From Melastoma dodecandrum (lineage: Eukaryota; Streptophyta; Magnoliopsida; Myrtales; Melastomataceae): 64,000 nucleotides of DNA. Under the pieces are notes generated by a model. It did no database searches. It saw only the letters and a list, made by a program, of their open reading frames with translations, and was not told the DNA's origin. Shown here piece by piece: positions 1-10,948 of this stretch; within the stretch, counting starts at the first letter, position 1, and every line of letters starts with the position of its first letter. The stretch covers positions 2,914,001-2,978,000 of the forward strand of contig JARUPY010000537.1 of the NCBI GenBank assembly GCA_029817715.1, given 5' to 3'. The translations under genes were made by a program, and so were the position numbers.

Positions 1-1180
1 CCTTAACATGATGCAGTAGTAACGGTGTCCCATGTGTATCGTGACGTGGCAATCCTACTTGGACAAAAAACCACAATGTCGGAAAAATATATATTTATGG
101 CCTCAACTTTGAACAAACTTTCTGTTTTATCATAAACTTAGTTTGTTATATAAGTTTATCACCAACTTTTATTTTTATTTTGATTTTGGTCAATCTGTTC
201 TCTTCTGAGGTGTCTTTGTACAATGCCTCAGAGCAGCTTTTATACTAAGCTGGGACCTACGTATGTACTGTAATGATATATTGCACATATATTACGTATC
301 CTTTGTTGCCTGTTTTCTTGTAAGTTCCATTTGAGCAAACTTGTCAACAATTCTCTTACAAATCCCGAGACTATTCGGAATCTTCTTTAACAGCTACTGC
401 TTGACCGAATCGCCCATTAACTTTCGCCGTAGGGATTCCTCATTTGTCTAATTGACCGTCGCTTGTTGTTTCACCGACCCTTATCGCCCGTCGCCCGGTA
501 ACCCTGTGCTTGATGAATGTTTCTCCCAACAAGCTTTCGCCTGGTGTATTTTCGTTGTCACCTCCTTACTGGGTTCGCATACCTTGGGCCTATATTCTAC
601 ACCGTTGATCCACAGATGAGGTCGAGATCTATGCCCTAGAATTCTTGTTGTTAAACACAATCTTGAATTTCTTCTAATGAAATCCAAACAAGGCCATAAT
701 ATAATTTGATCGGTTTCTTATAATAGTATAGTTTCAAGCTCTCAGTCATTCACCTCATAATCCACTTTGCCCGTAGTAACAGCCCCTAATAGAATGTCAT
801 CCGACCTCATCGATTTTTCCATCAGCAGTAGCAACTATCGTTTAACTTCGGCTTTCAGTTCACTTGATTTGTCCATCAAAATTAAAAAAAAACATATGAG
901 AGGTTTCAATATTATTTCCATTTTTTGTAATTTTTAATTTTTAGTCGATAAATGAGAATTGTCTATTAAGGTATATTTGGCTTACGCGAGAAAAAAATTA
1001 AAATTGGACAAAATCAAAATAAAAATAAAAGATTGTGATAAAATTATATAACAAATTAAGTCAACGATAAAACAAAAAGTTAACTCAAAGTTGATGCCAT
1101 AAATTAATATTTTGCCTGTCCAGGTAGGATTGCCACGTCAAATGCACGTAGTACTCCATTACTGTCACGTCATGATAAGG
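1..1180. mobile_element. Long-TIR DNA element, non-autonomous, truncated by window start
   Basis: The first 193 bases match the reverse complement of about 1007-1180 almost end to end. The shared blocks include GACGTGGCAATCCTAC, TATGGC-TCAACTTTGA and TTTTATTTTTATTTTGATTTTG. This gives two terminal inverted repeats of roughly 175-195 bp around an 810-bp core. The core holds no convincing gene; the minus-strand open frame at 481-687 resembles nothing I know. Long TIRs without a transposase fit a non-autonomous Mutator-like element or large MITE, but the family is inferred. The outer boundary is not certain because the left copy starts at the window edge, so no target-site duplication can be read. 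Confidence 0.7.
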
Positions 1181-3160
1181 CATAATGCCGTTACGAATTG
1201 GCTAGGATACAACACGTAGTTGCAGACATGTTCATATAACAAAGTAAAATAGTTAAGCAATACTAATCAAAGAGTGAGATAATACTTATCAAAGACCAAT
1301 TAATTGTTTTCTATATATTGGTAAAAGGGAAAATGAAGAGAGACTCACTAACAATTCTTCAATTAAAATATTTGAGAAAGTTTTTTGGCAATTGAACCAA
1401 AAAAATGCTCCGCAAGACGAATGATAGGTGATTTATTATTCACTAGTAATTTAATGCATGAAAACATCATTATTTTTTCGTGATTATTATGAGTATTTGT
1501 GAATGATATTATAACTCCTAGTATAACTGACGATACTCTTCGCCTGCCCGAGACTTTTCGTTTACTAAAGACCGTTCATATAACGAGACCTTTCATCTAC
1601 TTTTGTCGATAATTGGATACAATAAATAACATATACTTTGAAATTTTAAAATGCATTAATCAAATGTTTGCATTTGGATTAGTTGTCAGAACCTCTAAGG
1701 TTTCAAAAGTTATTAAAAATCATTCCATTGGTCTGATCGACGACGTATACGACAGATCACTCTGGGTTTTGTTCGATAGACTCTATAGCTAATAGAAATC
1801 GCACAAAGGTTATGTTCTTACCGGAGGTTAAGTCTTCCGTCGTAAAGTTACCCTTTAGGCATTAATACTAATTCAACCCCTCTTAATTTTAATTTTTAGG
1901 CCAACAAAATAATGTCAAATTATTTCAAGTAATAATAATAATTCTTTTGTGTAATAATGCATTAAATTACTAGTGAATTAGTATTTGAAAGGGGGTGAAT
2001 TAGTATTAAAACACAAATAATGATTTTTAACTCTTTTTCACTAATCCCGTAGGGGAAATTAGTTTAATGTAAAACAGAACCTTTTCTGTAAGCCTCTATA
2101 ACTATAAAACGTATGTGTTGCATCACGATTTGATTTGATAGACACAAGGATTCTATAGTTGTTCGGCAAGCTTGCCTATGCCCACATTTCACTCGAGATT
2201 TGGATGGATCTCATTGATTTTAAACGAAATAGCGATACTGAAGGTGACACGAGTTCAACCTTCTACAACACAAACCAGAATATTCTACACTTACAAGTGG
2301 CTTCTTTGCACACGTGAACGTGACTAACAAGTAATCTATTGTTTGGACGTTTTTCTCGGGCAATGTCCTCGCCTACACAGCACCCCCATTGCGACTTTCG
2401 CCTACACAGCAACCATCATAACCGAGTCTTTGCAAGCACATAACACACCATAGAGGTTGGTCAGCCCCTCATTTTTTGTGCTCCTGCAGTATCCGTTCTT
2501 CTCTTCGGCCCACTGCATGTTGGTACGCCTGCCTCCGGCCGCACCTCTCCTTTAACGTATAGAAGACGTAGCATCTTAGATTATAAGGTAGCATGATGTT
2601 TGCATCTTATATTCCGATATTCTACTCCCAAAAGGTCAGGCTTCTGCATAGCTCATCATCAAAATCATACCAACATGATTCCCTTGTCTTGCAACACGTG
2701 ACCTAGGTGGACTGCTTTGTGAACAAAATAGATGATCCGTTCTTACGCTTGATGGGTCAAAGATAGCCTACATGACCTTCACTTGGTGCGTCTAAAACTG
2801 CTTCACTACATGTTCTTCGCTTGGTGAGTCTAAACCAAAGATTTCATACGTAACCGATACCACATGCAGATCAAGAAATTAGCTTCATGGTCTGGACCCA
2901 AAAGTTCTTATCTAGACGCTGTGTCATTGGAGAAGTCAGTCTAAGCGGGAGATGGTTTCAAGCCTGTGTCGATACGATGTTTTCTAGTTGAATGATATTG
3001 CCAACTATAAGATCGACAAGATTGAAATTTTAAGGTGTGTAGTTGGACTTCGGTAACCTTGTTCATTGGGTATGTATTGACTTATTTCACTTAAGGCCAA
3101 CTGTAACACCTATCCTATGTAACTGTGTGACATTTCGATTAGAAGACGAGAACAAAACGT
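1181..3160. other. AT-rich non-coding stretch with LTR debris
   Basis: Nearly 2 kb without a supportable gene. Both strands are dense in stops. Apart from the LTR remnant listed separately, I see only AT-rich sequence. Confidence 0.6.
1985..2675 (-). mobile_element. Degraded Sirevirus-type LTR remnant
   Basis: The segment opens with GGGGGTGAATTAGT and continues with a GACACAAGGATT-CTATAG-TTGTTCGGC block, then a CCTATGCCCAC block. It closes with GCTCATCATCAAAATC and CCAACA. The same signposts occur in the same order in the solo LTR at 7970-9864 and in the Sirevirus LTRs. At about 690 bp it is much shorter than either, so it has internal deletions. The left boundary is approximate and I see no clean target-site duplication. 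Confidence 0.55.
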
Positions 3161-3164
3161 TGAA

Positions 3165-4250
3165 GACACAAAAGTGACTTTTGGTCAAACTTTAGCAGGT
3201 ATACTTATCTAATTCATCTCCCTTACTATTCTTATATTAGAGAGAAGATGTCCAGACCCTGGGCTTGTCATCCATATAATTTATCTCTTTTATTTTCTTT
3301 ATTTTTGTGTTGATTTGGATTGTTGAATCTCTTCGCCCATATAATTTTCTTTGTGTTGTAGAGATTTAAAATGTGTAATTCAAGTGTGAAATCTTAAAGT
3401 GATTATCATGTAACGATCTTATCCAATTCAAACCGGTTCTGGTTCCACCTCTTTGATTTCATTTCGAAATATTTTTCAAGAACGCTCCACTGAAGGTGTT
3501 TTAATCGAAAGAATGCCCCTTGGACTATGTTGTGTAGTGTTTCTATTAACTCGTTTATATTCTCATATTTCTTTTCACTTTGATTGCTCTATATATATAT
3601 ATTTGTTTGATCTTGCTGATATAATTGTGCTGTAGCTTGTTAATTCTTTGGTTGTTTTGTTCCTTGTCAGATATGATTTGAATAGTTCTAAAGAAAAAAG
3701 GGATTATGTGAGACTTCAAAATAGGTATTACTTTTGTTGCTTTTCATTTCTTAGTCAGTGTCGGCGTTATGTAGGAATTGACTATTGTTCATCATGTGCC
3801 TTGCCCTTTAGACAGGAGTACGAAGATTTGAGGAAAGAATGTCATAAACTTCTTAGACTATGCGAGAAGAACTCGAATCCGAAAGAGGATCGTGGAGATA
3901 ACAGCATGGAAGGCAGTAACGATTTTAATTAGATTTTGAAAGAAGATCTTGTTCATTGGAGAAGGAAGCTCTGTCTTCCTTTCAAACAAAGGGTCAGGCT
4001 TGCTATGAGGTCCTTCAGTGCACCAACACAGGCCTGCAGCTGTGGCAGACAGACGTAGAGATCACAAATTGGATACTTCGATGAACAATATAGGGGAGCA
4101 TTTTCCAAAAGAATGGGAATAAGGATTTTCATAGAGGAGAAATGATGATGGAAAGAAATATGGAGAAGCCTGAAAATTAGGCATGTCAACCAGTAAGTAC
4201 AAGTACTGATTTGGCATGTGGACTAAAAGCAAGTGTGTGGCAACTCACGC
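3165..4250 (+). pseudogene. TBC/Rab-GAP gene fragment, copy 1 (two internal exons)
   Basis: Two exons of a plant TBC-domain (Ypt/Rab GTPase-activating) gene. A 54-bp exon at 3671-3724 follows TTGTCAG and precedes GTATT; it encodes YDLNSSKEKRDYVRLQNR. A second exon starts at 3812 after CCCTTTAG and encodes QEYEDLRKECHKLLRLCEK. This matches the linker in plant TBC proteins just after the LLGVYDL motif. The catalytic TBC core is absent. The second exon is broken by TAG at 3930-3932, where copy 3 has CAG, and by a deletion of about 36 bp right after it. The preceding sequence from 3165 is intron shared with copies 2 and 3. No catalytic function can be expected. Confidence 0.75.
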
Positions 4251-5600
4251 TCCTCGTATGGTGCTGAAAGAATACGAACGACAAACTCAAAGCAAAATCA
4301 ACCGAATGTTGTTGTCTGACCACTATTCTACATTTATACGCTATTATAGTAACTAACAATGTCGATCTTCTATTTGTAACTATTCAAATGAATTTAAATT
4401 AGGCTAGTAGTTTAATGGACATTGTACTGCAATAGATGGAAAGTATCTTGACATAGAACAATGAATGTAATATGTTAGTGCAACAATCATATTGATCACG
4501 AAAAATTGTTTCTAAATTGCGACAACATTACGTCTATCATGTTACTACATGGAATCAATTAAAGATTGATTGATTTCATCCCCAGCAAGTAACAAATGGT
4601 TAGAAGGTTCTGTAGACGTGTAACCTTCTGTAATCTGGAGAAGAATGTTAGCAACATGAACTTAACAAAGCTTTTATAACCACTAAATAAACACAGAGCG
4701 TTTAGGTTCAAAGAGTATTCAACTTCAATGAGTTCTCTCTTCCTCAATAAAATCTCTCCCCCTTTTCATCACATCAAGAAGAAAGGTAGAAGACTTTTGG
4801 GAGTACATATTGTAGATATTGATTTTATTTAGCAATATCAAACAACAATTGTGCATAGCGCTTGCATAAGAGAGATAGTAGAAGGTGTCATAGCACTTAC
4901 AAACATCAAAACCATACCACCAAATCATAAAAGGCATAGTATCTAGCTCAAAATACAATAGTTTTAATATCGTTTAGAAAGAGATACAACTATTGCAGCA
5001 GCTTCTCCAACTATTACAACTAGTTTTAATAGGATCACTCTACCTTTATGATAGGACCGTCAAAACACATTCTTGCAGCAGCTTCTCCAATCGATTGTTG
5101 GTGCGAATGAGGCCAGTCATCTGGTTCTGCATCAAACGGAACTATTTAGAGAGTATATCAACTTGGCTTTAAAGCTCAGTCATGCGTGACAACATTGTGT
5201 GGAAGGAAGCTCCTTCGCTAGCAAGGGTAGATGCCTTAATAGAAGGCTCTTGATAGGTTGAGGTTGCAACAACAGAAGCATTGACAAGAGGAGGAGCCTT
5301 CGCTGCTGCAGTACCTTTGCTTCTAGTCCTAGTAGTCAAGACCCTCTATTAATAGTTTATGGTCGAAACTTTTGTTAATGATATACTCTATTCTTTCTTG
5401 GAAAGTTACTGTACATATTTTGCATAGATATATTTTAATCAACTGAAAACTACACTAAAGGAAACTTCCATTAGTTTACAACGTTTCCAAAAATCACATT
5501 TTTGGAATATTTTAGTATGATTTAATTTGAATTCCGAAATTATCACAATGTAAATATATTCTTAACTAAATCATTGACAATAAAATAAGAGTTGAATAGT
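4251..5600. repeat. Spacer shared with 59.4-60.5 kb
   Basis: No gene. The sequence from about 4380 to 5600 runs parallel to 59410-60560, including AGTTTAATGGACATTGTACTGC, the GTAACCTTC-GTAATC region and the AGCTCAGTCATG block near 5172. Pieces of it recur at 28661-28840 and, inverted, at 48440-48680. It is part of a dispersed duplication module that links TBC fragments to resistance-gene scraps. Confidence 0.7.
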
Positions 5601-5610
5601 TAACAACGTA

Positions 5611-5705
5611 CATCTGCTTTTCCTCCGCAGAATCCGGCACGGCTTGGATTGTCGGTATCTTCTCAGCCCACACCCGGAACTCGTCGGAGATGCCGTGGAT
5701 CTGGT
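5611..5705 (-). pseudogene. CNL coiled-coil fragment (about 30 codons)
   Basis: Read on the minus strand this gives a stop-free peptide beginning IHGISDEFRVWAEK and ending PDSAEEKQM. It aligns with INGISDKLKTWDVK...LDSAEEKQM in the N-terminal coiled coil of the CNL genes at 43.3 and 53.0 kb. Nothing else of a resistance gene surrounds it. It is a gene scrap carried in the spacer; the counterpart at 60.6 kb is more damaged. Confidence 0.65.
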
Positions 5706-7960
5706 CATCCCTCACCTTTTAATATTTATTTATTTTTTGTTGTTGCTGAGAATAGAACAAGTTCACGTGGCCACCACTTCCTTTTAAAGTCATCCCAATT
5801 GAATGTCTAAATTCAATTGATTTTTTATGATTTGTATGAAATTATTTTACTTCAGATATTAGTCTGATTTGATTTAAAACTTTTCATTTGGATTTAAACT
5901 CACACCCTTATCAGGCAGACGAGCTTACCTCTTATTCTCCATTTTTAGGTGTTTCAGTTTTTGTTAGTAATTATCGCCACGTAATAAATTTTTTGAGCAA
6001 ATTTTCATTCCCTTCCAACTTTTTCTAATCAAATTTATTTATATTTTAAACGTCACAATTTTTTATTTAAATAGAAAAACATAGAATCATTTTAAATTGG
6101 GTATGGTCCTCGATCGGAAGTCGATGAAAAATAAGGAGATGCATATTTTACATGGTTCGGCCAAATCGACCTATATTTATTGACGGATAAGAATGCGATA
6201 AGAAATAGTCAGTGTACATCAACGGACACCCTTTTTTTAATGAAACACTCTTTCCACTTTTGTATCATATTTTCCAATTTGTTCCGTGATTGTTTTAGTA
6301 TCATTGGCCTTAATGATGAAATAATATACTAGTTTAATAATCTAATATTACTCGATATACCTTAAAAAATATATTTCCGCTTCTTCCATATATTTCACCA
6401 ACGAAGCAATTCATCGATATAATTAAAAATTTGACTGTGGGGCATAAATCCTAACAGAACAGAGGACCTTTCAATATGATAACGGCAGGAAACATAGGAT
6501 AGGGAACACATGATCTATCCTAAAAAGGATTAAATCCTACTTTTCTTCTTAGCATTAAGTGATTTCGCAGGTATAAATTGTTGTGATCATTTTAAATCGA
6601 TATATGACCTTATCTTGACATGTTTATATCTAAGAAATTCAAGTATGGAACCCAAGTAGGACTTGTTTTTAGAAGACATCTTCTTCTATAAGTTACTACG
6701 ATATAAGCATTTTGTTTAGTTTGGGTAGATTTTACTAAATTGTTGATGAAATAGGTTTGAATTATGTTTTCAGTCAAATTTAGAGTTTATACATGTATTA
6801 GAACTCATCAAGCGGAAGGTTTGAGTTACAATTAAATCTTAAGTATGCTGCCTTTAGTCGTGTTTGATCAGCCGAAGCGTGATCTGCAATATGAACTATG
6901 GTTGTTATAGATTCCCACAGTAGTAGAAGGTTAGTTTGAAACCTTACGTATTATGCACACAAGTATTTGCAATTTGGATCAGCCGAACCGTTATATATAA
7001 GATCTGCTTCAAATCCTGAATCTTGAGAAGATATCGTCTAGAGTTGAGAATAGATCAAATTTGTTGTGGTGAAAAAGCTATTTATATATGAAATCCAGCT
7101 ATACTCAATTAATTTATGAAACTAAAACTCTTTTAAACTCTCCTCGCGACTCATTAATTTAGATGGAATGATATATTATGGACGGGATTTGATATAAGAA
7201 ATCAATTCATATAATCTGATTCATGTTTTTCAGGTCCTATAAATTTCAGTGCCCCCGACAAAGAGAGAAACAAAGCAACCACCAATTACCACGTATCCCA
7301 CATTCAATAGGTAACGTGTGTTTATATGCTTGATTCAAGATGGAATTTTGTATGTGTTTGACTTATTAACAAAAGTTTGTGGGATTTATGTTGAGAATGA
7401 CTCCTTGATGATGATGATACAAGGTAAAATATCGATCAGTGTCAATCATATTTTCTCCAACTTTCGTTATAGCCTTAGATCGATATTTTAAATCCTTTAT
7501 GGCCTTATTCGAACATCTTTTATTCAGATAGCTGCTGCTTCTGTTTTATTCTTCTATATGTGTGAATTGTTGTTTAAGCCAAATTTAGACTTTATACATA
7601 TATTAGAACTCATCAAGCGGAAGGTTTGTTTTCTCTTACTCACATAACATTGATTTACAATTAAATCCTAAGTATGCTGCCTTTAATCATATTTGATCAG
7701 CCGAAGCGCGATCTGCAATTTGAACTACGGTTATTATAGATTCCCACGGTAGTAAAAGGGTAATTTGAAACCTTAAGTATTATGCACTCAAGTATCTACA
7801 ATTTGGATCGTGATATACAAGATCTGCTTCAAATCCTGAATCTTGATAAGATATCGCCTCGTGATAAGAAATTAATTTATGAAATCAAGCTGTATTCAAT
7901 TAATTTATGAAACTACCACTCCGTTATCCTCGTGACTCATTAATTTAGTTAATATACGGA
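5706..7960. other. Non-coding block-1 sequence downstream of the chalcone synthase relic
   Basis: No supportable gene in 2.2 kb. The part at 5757-5950 has counterparts at 28935-29120 and 60795-60975. The part at 7830-7964 matches 61015-61160. An internal direct repeat is listed separately. Confidence 0.5.
6776..7860. repeat. Internal direct repeat (6776-7035 and 7575-7860)
   Basis: Both arms contain TTAGAACTCATCAAGCGGAA, then AAGTATGCTGCCTTTA, GATCAGCCGAAGCG, GATTCCCAC-GTAGTA and CAAGATCTGCTTCAAATCCTG or close variants, in the same order. Each arm is about 260-285 bp. The 540 bp between them include a TATAAATTTC box near 7228 that could be promoter-like, but no gene follows it. Confidence 0.65.
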
Positions 7961-7969
7961 ATGATATAC

Positions 7970-9864
7970 CGTTGGCCCAAAGATTACACTAAGAGGGGGG
8001 TGAATTAGTGTTAAGTCCAATTAAGGAATTCTTAAACGCTTTTTCACAACCCACACAACGGAAGTAAGTTGCTGTAATTTACAGAGCCTTCAAGCTTCTG
8101 CAATTACGAAACGTATGAATCGGACTTCGAAATGAGTCGTAGGACACAAAGGATTTTATAGTGGTTCGGCAAATACGCCTACGTCCACTTTCGGTCACTT
8201 TTCACTAATAACTCGTACAGAGATTACAGTGTAGAAGGTAAAACCTTCTGTGGTGCAAGAAACAATTTTTTTGACCACGGGGCGGTTAGCTTAGCTTAAC
8301 CAGTGCACGAAACTCTCTTGCTGAGTTTAGGATGTGTCTAGGTCGAATCACAAGGAAATCAACCAGACTTGCACGAGCACAGAACGTTGGGTGGAAGCTT
8401 CAGCCTTCTGTGACGTTATAGCGGACAGTTCCTTCTGTGGATCAGCGAACAAATTCGATGACGCTTTCTCCAAGTGTTTGGACGCCTCTGATATGCTTCT
8501 CTTTTTGTATTTTTGGTTTAATCTGCAAAACAAATAAGGATAGCACGTCTACAGTAGGTTTCAGTCCCTCACCACTTACGCCTGCTGCAACAACCTTCTC
8601 TTCGACCTGCTGTACGCCCACCCGGTTATACTGACAGCACTCCTAGCCAAGTCCTTCGGATTTGCAGCCAACGACGCTAACGGAGCGGCTTCACCAAAGC
8701 ACACCGGCTGCAAACGCACAGATAACAAAATAACCAACTACAGAAGGTTGGAGATCCCTCACCACTGAACCACTGCTACGGACTCCTTCTCTCCGACCAA
8801 CTCTGTACGCCTACTCGCCACCAACGAACCTTTCCCCAGGCCCTGATGCACGCAGTCCGACGTCACGGACAAAGTTCCGGTCTGGTCCTTTAGATCCGTA
8901 CGCAACGAAGTCACCGGAGCGGCTTCACCCACGTTCAACCTGCTGTAGTTACCACCTGCGAGAACTCTCGCCTGGAGTCTACAATCCTGCACACTCAAAC
9001 ACATGTTAGACAACCACAAACGTTGCCAAATATCAACACTTACGCTCTAATCGATTCTGTTATCACTCTTGAAATGTTTTTATGTTTTTCTCTTTTATAG
9101 TAGATTCGTCTTCCTGTAATTAAGGAAAATTATTTTACCATAAACAAAATGTGACCAGATTCATTTCCCTCGTCCATCAGGTGATTGGGAATGTAATTTA
9201 TTTGATTTTACGTTAAACATTCTATCCAATCATCGGAAATCTCGTTACAGAAGGTTAGACCAGATTTTTGTTGATAACCTTCTATAATTGGAAACGAAAA
9301 TATTTTTGTTTCCATCTTGAGAAATATGATGATGGGGTCGTGCAAATATCTGGTTGGAACTTCCAGATTCAATTTTGTCTTAATTAGACAATTAAATCCC
9401 TAGATAATGCGTTACAGAAGGTTTAGCCGATCACAGCAACTTAACCTTTTATAAAAGGAAATATTCAATCAAATACTTCCAAACTTATATAATTCGTTCC
9501 AGTTAATGTTTACAATGTATCTGGACGAAATATTAATCCAAATAATATTCCAAAGAATATTCTCTTTTTGAATAATTCTCTTTTTGAATATTCTCTTTTT
9601 GAATAATAATCCAAAGAATATTCTCTTTTTGAATATTCTCTTTTTGAATAATAATCAAATAATTATTTAATTAAAATATCTATTTATGGAAATATTCTCT
9701 AAACACGTCTCTTGATCTGTAATGATCATTGGAGGGTGAAGAAAATATTTTAATGATATTTTCCTCTCTTACGAAGTGTATCTTCGTTACAGGAGGTTTC
9801 AGCTTCTGTAAAGTCATAGCAGGTCAAACCTGCTGTTTGACTCATCATCAAAATCTTGTCAACA
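7970..9864 (-). mobile_element. Solo LTR of a Sirevirus-related element
   Basis: On the plus strand it begins CGTTGGCCCAAAG-ATTACACTAAG followed by GGGGGGTGAATTAGTG, and ends CATCATCAAAATCTTGTCAACA. Reversed it starts TGTTGACAAG, the usual LTR start, and ends CCAACG (last base changed from A). The same head and tail occur in the full Sirevirus at 10.9-22.5 kb. A 5-bp target duplication, TATAC, flanks it at 7965-7969 and 9865-9869. The undisturbed site with a single TATAC is seen in block 2 near 61154-61160. No internal domain remains, so recombination between two LTRs is the likely origin. Confidence 0.85.
9550..9655. repeat. Short tandem array in the solo LTR
   Basis: A 15-16 bp AT-rich motif, TATTCTCTTTTTGAA with minor changes, is repeated about five times, interrupted by TAATCCAAAGAA. 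Confidence 0.75.
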
Positions 9865-10051
9865 TATACCATGTCCCAGAGGTCAGAGAGCCACGTGTCG
9901 CTGTGTTCCTTATTTGTCTGAACGTACCAAGATGCAACTCCATGTTTTTATGATTGACTAAATGCAGCAGATCACATGTGATTTAGATCAAACATTTATT
10001 TAGAAGAAAGTAAAATTTATTCAGATTGCTGCTGCTTCTGTTTTTATTCTT

Positions 10052-10948
10052 CTATGCTTCCATAGCCACGCTGTGGAGGACGACCGTCTCTACCGTCATC
10101 CCCAGCCCGAACCCAAATAGCACCCCCCACTCCAGCCCTTCCCCAGTCGTCCCCCTCTTCCCCTTGATCGACCTCCTCCTCATCTCGTCCATTATGAACA
10201 GCACGCACGCGCTCGACATGTTCCCGTACTCGCTCAGCACGTGTCTCGTTGCCAGTAGCTTCTCGGGATTCAGCCCCAGCTTCTGCTCCACTTGGTTCAG
10301 GATTGCAACCCCACCATGGTGGGCTATCCAGAACAGGGAGTTCCAGTCCGACATCCCCAGTGGCTCGAACGCCTCGACCAGGCACTTCTCTATGTTCTCC
10401 GAGATGAGCCCAGGCACGTCCTTGAGGAGGTGTAAGGTAAGCCCCACCTCCCTCAGGTGCCCGTTGATGGCCCCGTCACTCTCGGGGAGGATGGTCTGTT
10501 CGGCGAAGACCAGCTTGAACATTGGCTTCTCAATCCCTGGGATGGGGTCCGCTCCCACAATGACGGCTGTCGCTCCGTCTCCGAACAGGGCGTTACCCAT
10601 GAGGTTGTCTAGTTGAGTGTCATTGGGGCCATGAAAGGTGAATGTAGTGATCTCAGAGCAGACAACGAGGACACGGGATCCAGGACCTCGCCGAAGGACG
10701 GTGCCCCCGGCGAAGAGCCTTGCATGTACATCATGAGGCGCTTCACGGAGGGACGTAGACCGAGGAGCTTGGTGAGTTGGTAGTCCGCACAGAGAATGTC
10801 GACGCCGCTGGTTGTGCAGAAGATGAGGTGGGTGATCTTGGACTTGAGCTGTCCCCACTCCTTGATGGTTTGGACAGCAGCCTCCTTCCCGAGCTTAGGG
10901 ATCTCGACGACAACCATGTCCTGCCTCTCGTCAATGGAAGGTGCCTTG
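10052..10948 (-). pseudogene. Chalcone synthase family pseudogene A, main part of exon 2
   Basis: Type III polyketide synthase fragments on the minus strand. The 5' portion reads [14 protein letters not shown] and [20 protein letters not shown]. The 3' portion includes the His region WIAHHGG (normally HPGG), the Asn region [14 protein letters not shown], and GFGLG where the family has GFGPG. It ends LHSVAMEA. A one-base deletion near 10717 removes the codon of the catalytic cysteine (family motif QGCFAGG). About 27 bases just downstream are also missing. The remaining exon-2 sequence, [10 protein letters not shown], lies at 22487-22570 beyond the retrotransposon. No exon 1 is recognisable. 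The enzyme normally condenses p-coumaroyl-CoA with malonyl-CoA; this copy cannot. Confidence 0.92.

Noticed and set aside
10026..10616. 196-codon plus-strand open frame over the chalcone synthase region
   Set aside because: It is the mirror of the GC-rich minus-strand pseudogene, whose protein is clearly recognisable.
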